A stretch of 64,000 nucleotides of DNA from Halobacillus halophilus (GTDB taxonomy: Bacteria > Bacillota > Bacilli > Bacillales > Halobacillaceae). Below the pieces are notes generated by a model that saw only the letters and a list, made by a program, of their open reading frames with translations, made no database searches and was not told the origin of the DNA. Shown in pieces: positions 55,749-64,000 of the stretch (position 1 is its first letter; each line of letters opens with the position of its first letter). The translations under genes and the position numbers were made by a program. The stretch covers positions 30,073 through 94,072 of the forward strand of contig NZ_JAIVAL010000016.1 of assembly GCF_020171985.1 (NCBI RefSeq), given 5' to 3'.

Positions 55749-56822
55749 TCATATATGACGATCTACAAATAGCTGCTCTTGTATCCGTTCTAAACCATCC
55801 CGAATTTTCGTCGCCCTTATCTCTCCTACCCCATCTACTCCTACCAGATCCTTTTGAGAAGCCTGAATCATATCGTCCAGGGTTCCAAACCTTTCTACTA
55901 GATGCTCAATAATTAAAGGCGGAAGACGAGGGATACGGCTTAAAATCCTGTAACCTCTAGGGTGAAGCGGATCCGACATCTTCGTATTAGGAGAATACCC
56001 TAACAGCTTCAGCACCTGTTCATCTGACAACAACTCGGGATTTGTTACTTCCTGCATTTTTCTTAAAATATAGTATGGTTCGTAGTCAGGACGCTTACTG
56101 TAATCTTTTAAAAGTAAGGCGGCCTCTTCTTCAATATTCGATACCAGCTCTGTCATCTGCAGTTGAATTAAACGTCCTTCGGTTCCGAGTTCATTCACAT
56201 AGTTAAGAATTTCTGTTTTCGTACGAAGCACCATTTCCACCCGGTGTACCACTTGAATGACTTCCGAAAAGGAGACCATGTTTTCAAATTCCATTGCACC
56301 GAGGTTGGTTATGGACTGATCCAGCACATTTTTGTATTTCTCCAAGGTCTGTATGGCCTGATTAGCTTTAGTTAATATTACGCCAATGTCCTTCAAGGAA
56401 TACCGCAGAGACCCTTTATATAGAGTAATAACATTCCTCCGCTGTGATATGGCAATAACTAAAGAGCCTGTCTGCTTGGCTACACGCTCCGCCGTTCGAT
56501 GGCGCATCCCAGTCTCCGTTGAAAGAATGTCCGGGTCGGGCATAAGCTGCGCATTAGCATATAGGATTTTGGTAGCCTCATCGTTTAGAATCAGCGCCCC
56601 GTCCATCTTAGCCAGCTCATACAAGTGTGCAGGGGTAAAATCTGATTGGATATTAAATCCGCCATCTACCAAATCCCGAATGACTTCATCATAACCAAGG
56701 ACGATCAACCCTCCTGTATTAGCCCTCAGCACATTATCGATACCATCACGGAGCGGCGTCCCTGGAGCCACAAGCTTCAAAATTTCTCCTATACCATTCT
56801 CTTTCATATCATGCCATTCCAT
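55749..56822 (-). CDS. disA: DNA integrity scanning diadenylate cyclase DisA
   Basis: A 357-residue protein that makes cyclic di-AMP and pauses at DNA lesions. The cyclase motifs MDGALILND and [10 protein letters not shown] are in the N-terminal domain. A helical spine and a C-terminal helix-hairpin-helix ([12 protein letters not shown]) bind branched DNA. It directly abuts radA, whose product modulates it. Confidence 0.96.
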   Translation of the reverse strand: MEWHDMKENGIGEILKLVAPGTPLRDGIDNVLRANTGGLIVLGYDEVIRDLVDGGFNIQSDFTPAHLYELAKMDGALILNDEATKILYANAQLMPDPDILSTETGMRHRTAERVAKQTGSLVIAISQRRNVITLYKGSLRYSLKDIGVILTKANQAIQTLEKYKNVLDQSITNLGAMEFENMVSFSEVIQVVHRVEMVLRTKTEILNYVNELGTEGRLIQLQMTELVSNIEEEAALLLKDYSKRPDYEPYYILRKMQEVTNPELLSDEQVLKLLGYSPNTKMSDPLHPRGYRILSRIPRLPPLIIEHLVERFGTLDDMIQASQKDLVGVDGVGEIRATKIRDGLERIQEQLFVDRHI

Positions 56823-58202
56823 TTATGCGTCCCCCAATGTAACCTTCATAGCTTCCTGTACCGTACTTACACCTACCACTTCAATTGAAGAAGAAGGCTT
56901 CCACCCATCCAGGTTTTTCTTAGGAATAATCACACGCTTGAAACCTAACTTCGCAGCTTCCTGCACACGCTGTTCAATACGGGCGACACGTCGCACCTCT
57001 CCTGTCAGACCGACCTCTCCCACTACTACATCTTCAGCCTTGGAAACTTGATCTCTAAAGCTTGAAGCAATGCTGAGTGCAACAGCTAAGTCTATCGCAG
57101 GCTCATCCAGCTTCACTCCCCCTGCTACTTTCACATAAGCATCCTGATTTTGTAAAAGGAGACCGGCCCGCTTTTCTAAAACGGCCATGAGTAATGGTAC
57201 ACGGTTGTTATCAAGCCCTGTAGCCATTCTTCTTGGATTCCCGTAGGCAGTAGGAGATATTAGAGACTGTATTTCTACAAGTACAGGACGTGTACCTTCC
57301 ATAGATGCAACCACAACAGAGCCGGCTGCACCTTGAGACCTTTCTTCCAGGAAAATTTCTGATGGATTTAATACCTCGACTAATCCCTGTTCTTTCATTT
57401 CAAAAATGCCCATCTCGTGCGTACTTCCAAAACGGTTTTTTACACTTCTGAGTATTCGGAACGTATGGTGTCTTTCCCCTTCGAAATATAAAACGGCGTC
57501 TACCATATGCTCAAGAAGTCTAGGTCCTGCTATAGAACCTTCCTTAGTAACATGCCCTACAATAAAAATCGGAATACCTTTGTTTTTGGCTATTCTCATT
57601 AATTGACTGGTACATTCTCTAACTTGAGATACGCTTCCTGGAGCTGATGTAACATCTTCTTTGAAAATGGTCTGAATGGAATCAATCACCACAAACTCTG
57701 GCTCTATAGCTTCAATTTGATTAAGAACATCCTGCAGATTTGTTTCAGATAATACGTAGAGTTCATCTGAGGTTATATTTAATCGTTCTGCTCTTAACTT
57801 AGTTTGTCTTGAAGATTCTTCGCCAGAGATGTAAAGAACAGGCTTATTTTTATTGGCAAGCTGAGCCGATACTTGAAGTAATAATGTTGATTTCCCTATC
57901 CCCGGATCTCCACCAATTAAAACCAGGGACCCCGCTACGATACCGCCGCCAAGTACACGGTTAAACTCTGGCATATCCGTTGGGAGACGTGGTTCCTTTT
58001 CGGATTTTATAGAATTAATTTTTTCTGGTTTTGTTTTTGTGGAAGTGGAACTAGTCTGAAACACATGGCGGGAATTCGGACTGGGAGCACTCACTTCTTC
58101 AACGAGTGTATTCCATTGTTGACACCCTGGACATTTGCCCATCCATTTCGCCGTTTCGTAACCACATTCCTGGCAAACAAACTTTGTCTTTCTTTTTGCC
58201 AA
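56823..58202 (-). CDS. radA: DNA repair protein RadA
   Basis: A 459-residue RecA-like protein. It has an N-terminal zinc ribbon ([18 protein letters not shown]), Walker [15 protein letters not shown], the family [11 protein letters not shown] motif (about residue 255) and a C-terminal Lon-like domain. It migrates branches in recombination intermediates. Its stop directly precedes the disA start. Confidence 0.96.
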   Translation of the reverse strand: MAKRKTKFVCQECGYETAKWMGKCPGCQQWNTLVEEVSAPSPNSRHVFQTSSTSTKTKPEKINSIKSEKEPRLPTDMPEFNRVLGGGIVAGSLVLIGGDPGIGKSTLLLQVSAQLANKNKPVLYISGEESSRQTKLRAERLNITSDELYVLSETNLQDVLNQIEAIEPEFVVIDSIQTIFKEDVTSAPGSVSQVRECTSQLMRIAKNKGIPIFIVGHVTKEGSIAGPRLLEHMVDAVLYFEGERHHTFRILRSVKNRFGSTHEMGIFEMKEQGLVEVLNPSEIFLEERSQGAAGSVVVASMEGTRPVLVEIQSLISPTAYGNPRRMATGLDNNRVPLLMAVLEKRAGLLLQNQDAYVKVAGGVKLDEPAIDLAVALSIASSFRDQVSKAEDVVVGEVGLTGEVRRVARIEQRVQEAAKLGFKRVIIPKKNLDGWKPSSSIEVVGVSTVQEAMKVTLGDA

Positions 58203-58310
58203 GATTACTCGCCCCTTCCCTTCTAGTTTATACGATTATGATTGTGAAAAAGTTTCACATGCATATCAATTAGATTAATTTCCTCTTACTAAAAGCATAT
58301 AGGAATAAGA

Positions 58311-58345
58311 AAAAAACCGGAAGGCAAACGCCTTCCGATTTTTAA
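58311..58345 (-). terminator. terminator of the ctsR-clpC operon
   Basis: On the minus strand cggaaggc (58337-58330) pairs with gccttccg (58325-58318) around gttt, followed by a T run (58311-58316). It lies about 30 bases after the clpC stop and separates the stress operon from radA. Confidence 0.9.
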
Positions 58346-58372
58346 ATTTAGCACTTAACAGCTATGGTTTAT

Positions 58373-60838
58373 TTAATTTGTAGATTCCTGCTCTGAATAA
58401 ACAACGAATTCATTATTGTCATTCAAGTCAATTTTCACGGATTGACCTTTAGCAATATTCTCTTTTAGCAACTCTTCAGATAGAAGATCTTCAACGTTTT
58501 TCTGAATAGAGCGGCGCAGCGGGCGTGCTCCGTATTCAGGGTCGAATCCTGTTTCTGCAATATGCTCAATAGCTTTATCAGATAAGGTGAAGTTGATCTC
58601 CTGCTCCTGCAGACGTTTTCTCAACTCTTCTGCCATTAAGGTTACGATATCTTTCATGTGTTTTCTTTCTAGTGAATGGAAGACGATAGTTTCATCAATA
58701 CGGTTAAGGAATTCTGGACGGAACGCTTTCTTCAGTTCATCCGTAACTTTAGATTTCATATCTTTATAACTCTGGTTCGAGTCATCCATACTGAAGCCGA
58801 CGTATTTATTACTTTTCAGCTCCTGTGCACCTACGTTAGAGGTCATAATCAGTACGGTGTTACGGAAGTCTACTACGCGTCCTTTAGAATCTGTTAAACG
58901 GCCATCTTCCAGCACTTGAAGTAAAATGTTAAATACTTCAGGGTGCGCTTTTTCCACCTCATCCAACAGGACAACAGAGTAAGGTTTGTTACGGACTTTT
59001 TCAGTCAGTTGACCGCCCTCTTCGTAGCCTACATAGCCAGGAGGTGAGCCTACTAGTCTAGAGGTGCTGTGTTTTTCCATATACTCAGACATGTCTATAC
59101 GAATCATAGCATCCTCTTCACCAAACATGCTTTCTGCCAGCGCGCGAGCCAATTCAGTTTTACCTACTCCGGTTGGTCCCAGGAAAATGAAGGAGCCAAT
59201 TGGGCGTTTCGGATCTTTTAGACCTGCCCTTGCACGACGGATAGCTTTAGATATTGATTTAACAGCTTCGTCCTGACCAATAACACGGTTATGAAGTGTT
59301 TCTTCCAGTTGAAGAAGACGTTCACTTTCATCTTTCGTCATTTTGGATACAGGAACTCCTGTCCAAGTGGATACGACAGAAGCAATATCTTCTACCGTAA
59401 CTTCTGAATCCTCTTGCCCTTGTTTTTCTTTCCATTCATCTTTTGTTTCATCCAGTTCATCGCGTAAACGCTGTTCACTGTCTCTCAGAGAAGCCGCTTT
59501 TTCAAATTCCTGGCTTTGAACAGCTGCATCTTTTTCCTTACGAACTTCTTCAAGTTTTTGTTCAAGTTCTTTTAAGTTCGGCGGAGCTGTATAAGAACGC
59601 AGACGAACTTTTGATGCTGCTTCATCAATTAGATCGATCGCTTTATCTGGAAGGAAACGATCTGTAATATAACGGTCTGAAAAACGAACGGCAGACTCAA
59701 TAGAGTCATCAGGTATGGTTACTCTATGGTGTGCTTCATAACGATCGCGCAGACCTTGAAGGATTTGCACTGATTCATCAAGGGTTGGTTCATCTACTTG
59801 GATAGGCTGGAAACGACGCTCAAGTGCAGCATCTTTTTCAATATACTTACGATATTCATCAAGAGTAGTGGCACCGATACACTGTAGTTCTCCACGGGCA
59901 AGTGACGGCTTCAGAATGTTAGAAGCATCAATAGCACCTTCTGCACCACCTGCACCAATTAAGGTGTGAAGTTCATCAATAAATAGAATGATATTACCGG
60001 CCTGGCGAATTTCTTCCATTACTTTTTTCAAGCGGTCTTCAAATTCACCACGGTATTTTGTGCCCGCAACCACGGTTCCCATATCCAGGGTCATTACGCG
60101 TTTATCACGAAGTATCTCTGGTATTTCATTATTAATAATCTGCTGGGCAAGACCCTCTGCGATGGCTGTTTTACCTACACCCGGTTCACCTACTAGTACC
60201 GGATTATTTTTGGTACGACGGCTGAGCACCTGAATAACTCGTTCAATCTCTTTGCCTCTTCCAATAACAGGATCAATATTGCCCTCTTTAGCAATTGTCG
60301 TTAAGTCTCGAGCCAGTGAATCAAGCGTTGGTGTATTTGCACTGGCTGCCTGACCTCCAGATCCCCCTCCACGACGATTTTGACCGCCGGTGGACTCATT
60401 ATTGCCAAGAAGCTGCAACACTTGCTGACGTGCTTTATTCAGGCTTACACCGAGGTTATTAAGCACTCGGGCAGCTACACCTTCTCCTTCACGGATTAAG
60501 CCGAGAAGAATGTGTTCTGTTCCTACATATGAATGACCAAGTTTACGTGCTTCATCCATGGATAATTCGATAACTTTCTTGGCGCGGGGAGTATAGTGAA
60601 TGGTCTGGGAAACCTTTTCACCTTTTCCAATCAGTTTTTCTACTTCCTGCTGAATTTTTGAAGCTTCCAGACCTAGTGCGGTTAATGATTTAGCCGCTAT
60701 TCCTTCTCCTTCACTTACTAAACCAAGCAGAATATGCTCTGTGCCGATGTTATTGTGTCCTAAACGAACAGCTTCTTCTTGTGCTAGTGCAAGTACTTTC
60801 TGAGCTCTTTCTGTAAAACGCCCAAACATCATGGACAT
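58373..60838 (-). CDS. clpC: ATP-dependent Clp protease ATPase subunit ClpC
   Basis: An 821-residue Hsp100 unfoldase. The N-terminal Clp-N repeats are at about 1-145, followed by the first AAA+ domain (Walker A GEPGVGKT), a middle coiled coil for MecA/McsB adaptors, and the second AAA+ domain (GPTGVGKT). The VGF tripeptide loop for ClpP docking is seen in KYVGFSMDD. An ATG two codons later is the alternative start. Confidence 0.97.
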   Translation of the reverse strand: MSMMFGRFTERAQKVLALAQEEAVRLGHNNIGTEHILLGLVSEGEGIAAKSLTALGLEASKIQQEVEKLIGKGEKVSQTIHYTPRAKKVIELSMDEARKLGHSYVGTEHILLGLIREGEGVAARVLNNLGVSLNKARQQVLQLLGNNESTGGQNRRGGGSGGQAASANTPTLDSLARDLTTIAKEGNIDPVIGRGKEIERVIQVLSRRTKNNPVLVGEPGVGKTAIAEGLAQQIINNEIPEILRDKRVMTLDMGTVVAGTKYRGEFEDRLKKVMEEIRQAGNIILFIDELHTLIGAGGAEGAIDASNILKPSLARGELQCIGATTLDEYRKYIEKDAALERRFQPIQVDEPTLDESVQILQGLRDRYEAHHRVTIPDDSIESAVRFSDRYITDRFLPDKAIDLIDEAASKVRLRSYTAPPNLKELEQKLEEVRKEKDAAVQSQEFEKAASLRDSEQRLRDELDETKDEWKEKQGQEDSEVTVEDIASVVSTWTGVPVSKMTKDESERLLQLEETLHNRVIGQDEAVKSISKAIRRARAGLKDPKRPIGSFIFLGPTGVGKTELARALAESMFGEEDAMIRIDMSEYMEKHSTSRLVGSPPGYVGYEEGGQLTEKVRNKPYSVVLLDEVEKAHPEVFNILLQVLEDGRLTDSKGRVVDFRNTVLIMTSNVGAQELKSNKYVGFSMDDSNQSYKDMKSKVTDELKKAFRPEFLNRIDETIVFHSLERKHMKDIVTLMAEELRKRLQEQEINFTLSDKAIEHIAETGFDPEYGARPLRRSIQKNVEDLLSEELLKENIAKGQSVKIDLNDNNEFVVYSEQESTN

Positions 60839-60851
60839 TCCCTCCTAACAT

Positions 60852-61922
60852 TTATTCTTCATTTTCTAATTGAAGTCGTTCTCTAATTAGTGAAGCTCTG
60901 CGTACATCACGCTCATCTGGATTTAGAGAGGCTTTAGCATATTGTTGCAAAAACCCGGGCTGAGTTAAAATCATCAGCTCATTTAAAATAGTTCTTGGGA
61001 TATCGTCAATAAGTTTAAGATCAATTCCCAGCCTCAAATCAGATAAACATTTGGCAGCCTCTTTAGACTCTATGATACGGCTGTGCTTTAAAACACCGTA
61101 AGAGCGAAATATACGATCCTCCAGTTGAACTCCTGATCGGCTTATCAACGCCTCACGGGCTCGTCTTTCCTGATCAATTAATTGCTTTACTACACTATGC
61201 AGATCCTCTACAATGTCCTGCTCCGATTTTCCAAGCGTAATCTGGTTGGAAATCTGATAGATGTTTCCAAGAGCCTCGCTTCCTTCACCGTATATTCCTC
61301 TAACAACAAGTCCAAGCTGGTTAATTGCCGGGGTCATACGATTGATCTGCTGGGTCATGGATAAGGCCGGAAGGTGCATCATCACTGAAGCCCTCATGCC
61401 CGTGCCCACATTAGTTGGACAGGCTGTTAAATAACCTCTTTTTTCGTCAAAAGCATAGTTGATTTTTTCTTCAAGCCAATCATCCAGCTGGGAAGCCTGC
61501 TCCAGAGCTTTATCCAATTGAAAACCAGGAAAATACAACTGCAATCGTATATGGTCTTCCTCGTTGATCATAATGGAAACCTGCTCATTTTCTGATATCA
61601 AAGCTGCTGAATGCTCAGGTTTTTCCGCCAGATGTGGACTAATGAGATGTTTTTCAACCAGCACCCTTTTTTCCACGGGTTCAAGATCATTCATTTGGAC
61701 AATCTCAAAGCCCTTGTAATCGCGGAAGGATTGACCTTTATATTCCTCTTTGAAGAAATCCAGAACCTTTTCCAAAGTCTCATCAGAAGCGATTAACGGG
61801 AATGGAGAACTGGAGAAATTCCGAGCCAGTCGAATGCGGCTGCTTAATACAATATCACTGTCAGGCCCATCCTGTTTCATCCAAGGACTAAGAGCCTCGT
61901 TCATAAATTGCTGCAATGACAT
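60852..61922 (-). CDS. mcsB: protein arginine kinase McsB
   Basis: A 356-residue phosphagen-kinase-fold enzyme that phosphorylates arginines, marking proteins for ClpCP and inactivating CtsR. Nucleotide-binding motif is SSRIRLARN, and the catalytic-loop segment is [14 protein letters not shown]. Its start overlaps the mcsA stop by one base. Confidence 0.96.
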   Translation of the reverse strand: MSLQQFMNEALSPWMKQDGPDSDIVLSSRIRLARNFSSSPFPLIASDETLEKVLDFFKEEYKGQSFRDYKGFEIVQMNDLEPVEKRVLVEKHLISPHLAEKPEHSAALISENEQVSIMINEEDHIRLQLYFPGFQLDKALEQASQLDDWLEEKINYAFDEKRGYLTACPTNVGTGMRASVMMHLPALSMTQQINRMTPAINQLGLVVRGIYGEGSEALGNIYQISNQITLGKSEQDIVEDLHSVVKQLIDQERRAREALISRSGVQLEDRIFRSYGVLKHSRIIESKEAAKCLSDLRLGIDLKLIDDIPRTILNELMILTQPGFLQQYAKASLNPDERDVRRASLIRERLQLENEE

Positions 61923-62470
61923 TATTGCTCACCATCCTCCCCCTCATGAATTCGGCTTTCCAAAGTTCGGATCTTATCTCTAACTTTCGCTGCTTGCTCG
62001 AATTCTTCCTGCTCAATTAATTGTCGAAGATTAGATTTATGTTCATCGAGTTCTCTTTTTAAATGGAGATGGCCACCTTCACGCTTTGGAATTTTACCGT
62101 CATGAGTAGTATTTCCGCTGTGAACTCTTCTCAAAACAGGGTTCAAGCGTTCGTCAAATGTTTCATAACAATTCCCGCACCCAAATTTCCCGATTCGCGC
62201 AAATTCCTGGTAAGTCATTCCGCAAGTAGGGCATTGCAGCTGAGGAGTTTGTTGCTGGGTGTGAGCTTGTTTTCCTTTAAAAGTAGATGGACTTTCAGAA
62301 TGGAACAGTCCTGACAAAAGGTTGCTGAGAGAAAAATTTTCTTCTCCGTAACTCATATAACCTTTATCTTTAGCACAATGTTCACAAACGTGAACTTCTG
62401 TTTTTTGACCATTTATTACCTGAGTTAAATGAACCGTAGCTTTCCTTTGGTGACACTCCTGGCATTCCAT
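61922..62470 (-). CDS. mcsA: McsB activator McsA
   Basis: A 182-residue protein with zinc-finger CxxC pairs ([31 protein letters not shown]) and a C-terminal UVR motif ([20 protein letters not shown]). It activates the McsB kinase and responds to stress. It is the second gene of the operon. Confidence 0.95.
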   Translation of the reverse strand: MECQECHQRKATVHLTQVINGQKTEVHVCEHCAKDKGYMSYGEENFSLSNLLSGLFHSESPSTFKGKQAHTQQQTPQLQCPTCGMTYQEFARIGKFGCGNCYETFDERLNPVLRRVHSGNTTHDGKIPKREGGHLHLKRELDEHKSNLRQLIEQEEFEQAAKVRDKIRTLESRIHEGEDGEQ

Positions 62471-62490
62471 AACGCTCTCTCCCTTCCGAT

Positions 62491-62955
62491 TCAGCCTTTA
62501 TACTTTAGAGTGAAGAGCATAGCCGTCATCATGCGAGAACGGACTTCATCACGCAGAGGAAGAGGGAACGTGAGGACTTCACGGTCAATAATGCTTCCCA
62601 TAAGTTTTGCTTCCCTCTCTGTGATTATTCCACTCTCTAATAACCTCTCAATCACATCCGCAGCTGCTGTTTGAGAAACGAGGGGATTAATCATCTCAAC
62701 AATCTCTTCAATCATATCCGATTCCTTGCGATGCTGGATACGGCTAATGCGAATGTATCCGCCACCGCCACGCTTACTTTCTACTATATAACCTTTTTCC
62801 ACAGTAAATCGAGTTTTAATCACATAATTAATCTGAGAAGGCACACATTGAAATTGATCAGCTATTTCACTGCGTTTTATTTCAATTGTCTTTTGCTGGT
62901 TCTTATTCAAAACCTCTTTCAAATATTCCTCTATTACATCCGAGATATTCCTCAT
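62491..62955 (-). CDS. ctsR: transcriptional repressor CtsR
   Basis: A 154-residue heat-shock repressor of clp genes. The winged helix has the glycine-rich thermosensor tip RGGGGYIRI. The ATG at 62955 is chosen because gaggagg lies just upstream; the open frame continues 19 codons through the operator region and is not translated. It represses its own operon through the site at 62971-62993. Confidence 0.96.
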   Translation of the reverse strand: MRNISDVIEEYLKEVLNKNQQKTIEIKRSEIADQFQCVPSQINYVIKTRFTVEKGYIVESKRGGGGYIRISRIQHRKESDMIEEIVEMINPLVSQTAAADVIERLLESGIITEREAKLMGSIIDREVLTFPLPLRDEVRSRMMTAMLFTLKYKG

Positions 62956-62970
62956 TTTCCCTCCTCCTCT

Positions 62971-62993
62971 TTTGACTTTGACTATCTTTGACT
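62971..62993 (-). promoter_or_regulatory. CtsR operator (direct heptad repeats)
   Basis: On the minus strand agtcaaagatagtcaaa (62993-62977) is a good match to the CtsR heptad pair, and a third gtcaaa follows at once. The site lies directly downstream of the -10 and blocks the start point. Confidence 0.88.
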
Positions 62994-63001
62994 TTAATTT
63001 T

Positions 63002-63029
63002 ATTATACTCAATTTTGTGAGTTACGCAA
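63002..63029 (-). promoter_or_regulatory. SigA-type promoter of ctsR operon
   Basis: TTGCGT (63024-63029) and a perfect TATAAT (63002-63007) with a 16-base spacer, placing the start within the CtsR operator. Confidence 0.75.
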
Positions 63030-63083
63030 CTAAAATGTTTGGATTACATACACATTCATGATTCCCTAATTTCATTTCTGCTA

Positions 63084-63118
63084 AAACAAAAAACCATGCC
63101 GAATTTTGACATGGTTTT
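63084..63118 (-). terminator. terminator after the mgtC-like gene
   Basis: On the minus strand aaaccatg (63117-63110) pairs with catggttt (63098-63091), followed by further T. The stem begins inside the stop codon region of the gene at 63117. Confidence 0.8.
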
Positions 63119-63809
63119 AGAATTTATGATTGATCTGAAGGACTTCTTCGTTACTGGAAAGCTGTTCGATTAATTCAGCACGATTGTACTTTTGGCCTTT
63201 ATCTATTTCAATAATCAGTTTGTTATGATCTTGCTCCTGTTTCTTAATATTAATTCCTTTAATCCTCAGTTCTCTTTCATCAAAAATTGCAGTGATTGAT
63301 TGCAATTTAACATCGGATCTTACCTTTAGTTGAAAGATATAAGGTTTCTTCTTATTAAAATTTTCTTTTTCAATTTTATTTAATAGCACTAGACTCAATA
63401 ATACGATTATAGTAGTTAAGATAGCGACATCATGCATACCGGCACCTACCACTAACCCTATCCCCGCTACTGTCCAAATCGAAGCAGCCGTAGTAAGACC
63501 TCTAATAGTTAAGCCATTAACGATAATGGTTCCTGCACCTAAGAAGCCAATACCACTTATCACATAGGAAGGTATACGCGCTGGATCAAATCTTACATTT
63601 TCAAATTCATCCATGTAAGATTCAAAGCCGTATAAAGATAGAAGCATCATCAAGCAGGAGCCTACACCGACTAAAATATGAGTCCTAAATCCTGCGGAAT
63701 GATTCTTTAACTCCCTTTCGAACCCAATCAGCCCAGCTAATATCAAGGCAATTACGATTCTTATAGTAAATGTAAGAAAATCATCATCAAAAAAAACTCC
63801 TACTTCCAT
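63117..63809 (-). CDS. MgtC/SapB family membrane protein
   Basis: A 230-residue protein with four or five N-terminal membrane segments. It has the family motifs GFERELKNHSAGFRTHILVG, GIGFLGAGTII and GLTTAASIW (first 120 residues), followed by a cytoplasmic ACT-like C-terminal domain. MgtC proteins are linked to growth in low magnesium and to control of ATP synthase. The second ATG (63809) is preferred for its nearby gaggggg; an ATG seven codons earlier has no site. Exact role unclear. Confidence 0.85.
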   Translation of the reverse strand: MEVGVFFDDDFLTFTIRIVIALILAGLIGFERELKNHSAGFRTHILVGVGSCLMMLLSLYGFESYMDEFENVRFDPARIPSYVISGIGFLGAGTIIVNGLTIRGLTTAASIWTVAGIGLVVGAGMHDVAILTTIIVLLSLVLLNKIEKENFNKKKPYIFQLKVRSDVKLQSITAIFDERELRIKGINIKKQEQDHNKLIIEIDKGQKYNRAELIEQLSSNEEVLQINHKF

Positions 63810-63845
63810 AAATGTCCCCCTCTCCTTCATAATTTTTCAGATACA

Positions 63846-63880
63846 GAAAAAACCAGAAGTACAAACTTCTGGTTTTATAT
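63846..63880 (-). terminator. rRNA operon terminator after 5S
   Basis: On the minus strand aaaccagaagt pairs with acttctggttt around a four-base loop, followed by a T run near 63849. It lies just after the 5S gene. Confidence 0.9.
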
Positions 63881-63882
63881 TA

Positions 63883-63996
63883 ACGTGGCGGCGTCCTACT
63901 CTCACGGGGATCGACCCGACTACCATCGGCGCTGAAGAGCTTAACTTCTGTGTTCGGCATGGGAACAGGTGTGACCTCTTCGCCTTCACCACCACA
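63883..63996 (-). rRNA. rrf: 5S ribosomal RNA
   Basis: The minus strand reads tgtggtggtgaaggcgaaga... through the conserved CCGAACACAGAAGTTAAG loop and ends gagagtaggacgccgcc. The two ends pair as helix I (tgtggtgg with the matching 3' end). About 114 bases, as usual for Bacillus. Ends are set by helix pairing, so they may be off by one to three bases. It is the last gene of an rrn operon whose 23S lies beyond the window. Confidence 0.95.
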
Positions 63997-64000
63997 TCAT

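Overview
The window is chromosomal DNA of a low-GC Gram-positive bacterium of the Bacillaceae. The evidence is the Bacillus gene order, the protein sequences, SigA-type promoters, strong AGGAGG ribosome binding sites and a Cys T-box. A moderately halophilic genus near Halobacillus or Virgibacillus would fit the acidic proteins, but this is inference. Nearly all core genes are on the minus strand, so transcription runs from high to low coordinates.

Read in that direction, the core block starts with a 5S rRNA (63883-63996). It continues with an MgtC-family protein and the ctsR-mcsA-mcsB-clpC stress operon under a CtsR operator. Next come radA-disA-yacL, a fused ispD-ispF gene and gltX. A cysteine T-box then leads cysE-cysS-mrnC-rlmB-rae1(yacP), followed by sigH-rpmG-secE-nusG-rplK-rplA. 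An L10 leader precedes rplJ-rplL, then an rsmC-like methylase and rpoB-rpoC. The str operon (L7Ae-like gene, rpsL, rpsG, fusA, tuf) follows, then the S10-spc-alpha ribosomal protein block (29721 down to 14789) with secY, adk, map and infA inside it. It ends with the ECF vitamin transporter genes, truA, rplM and rpsI. This is the standard transcription, translation, secretion and proteostasis core, and its order is almost that of B. subtilis.

Downstream of rpsI the chromosome is interrupted by accessory DNA (1-10216). Next to rpsI is a compact integration module: a plus-strand tyrosine integrase (9044-10216), an XRE repressor, a divergent excisionase-like gene, palindromic operators between them and tandem integrase arm-type sites. 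Further left (about 3380-7600) are small, mostly unrecognised genes, often membrane proteins, one with PD-(D/E)XK nuclease features. They are separated by copies of a short conserved repeat in one orientation, which gives a cassette-like layout. One of these genes is frameshifted. Next is an ECF sigma factor, zinc-binding anti-sigma and membrane protein operon (1609-3286).

Positions 1-1450 hold no convincing intact gene. They are GC-richer than the surroundings and packed with perfect hairpins, including an eleven-pair stem closing a tight three-way junction with a possible seven-pair pseudoknot. This may be a large structured noncoding RNA, a replication region or a decayed element. It and the repeat-separated gene array are the least explained parts of the window.
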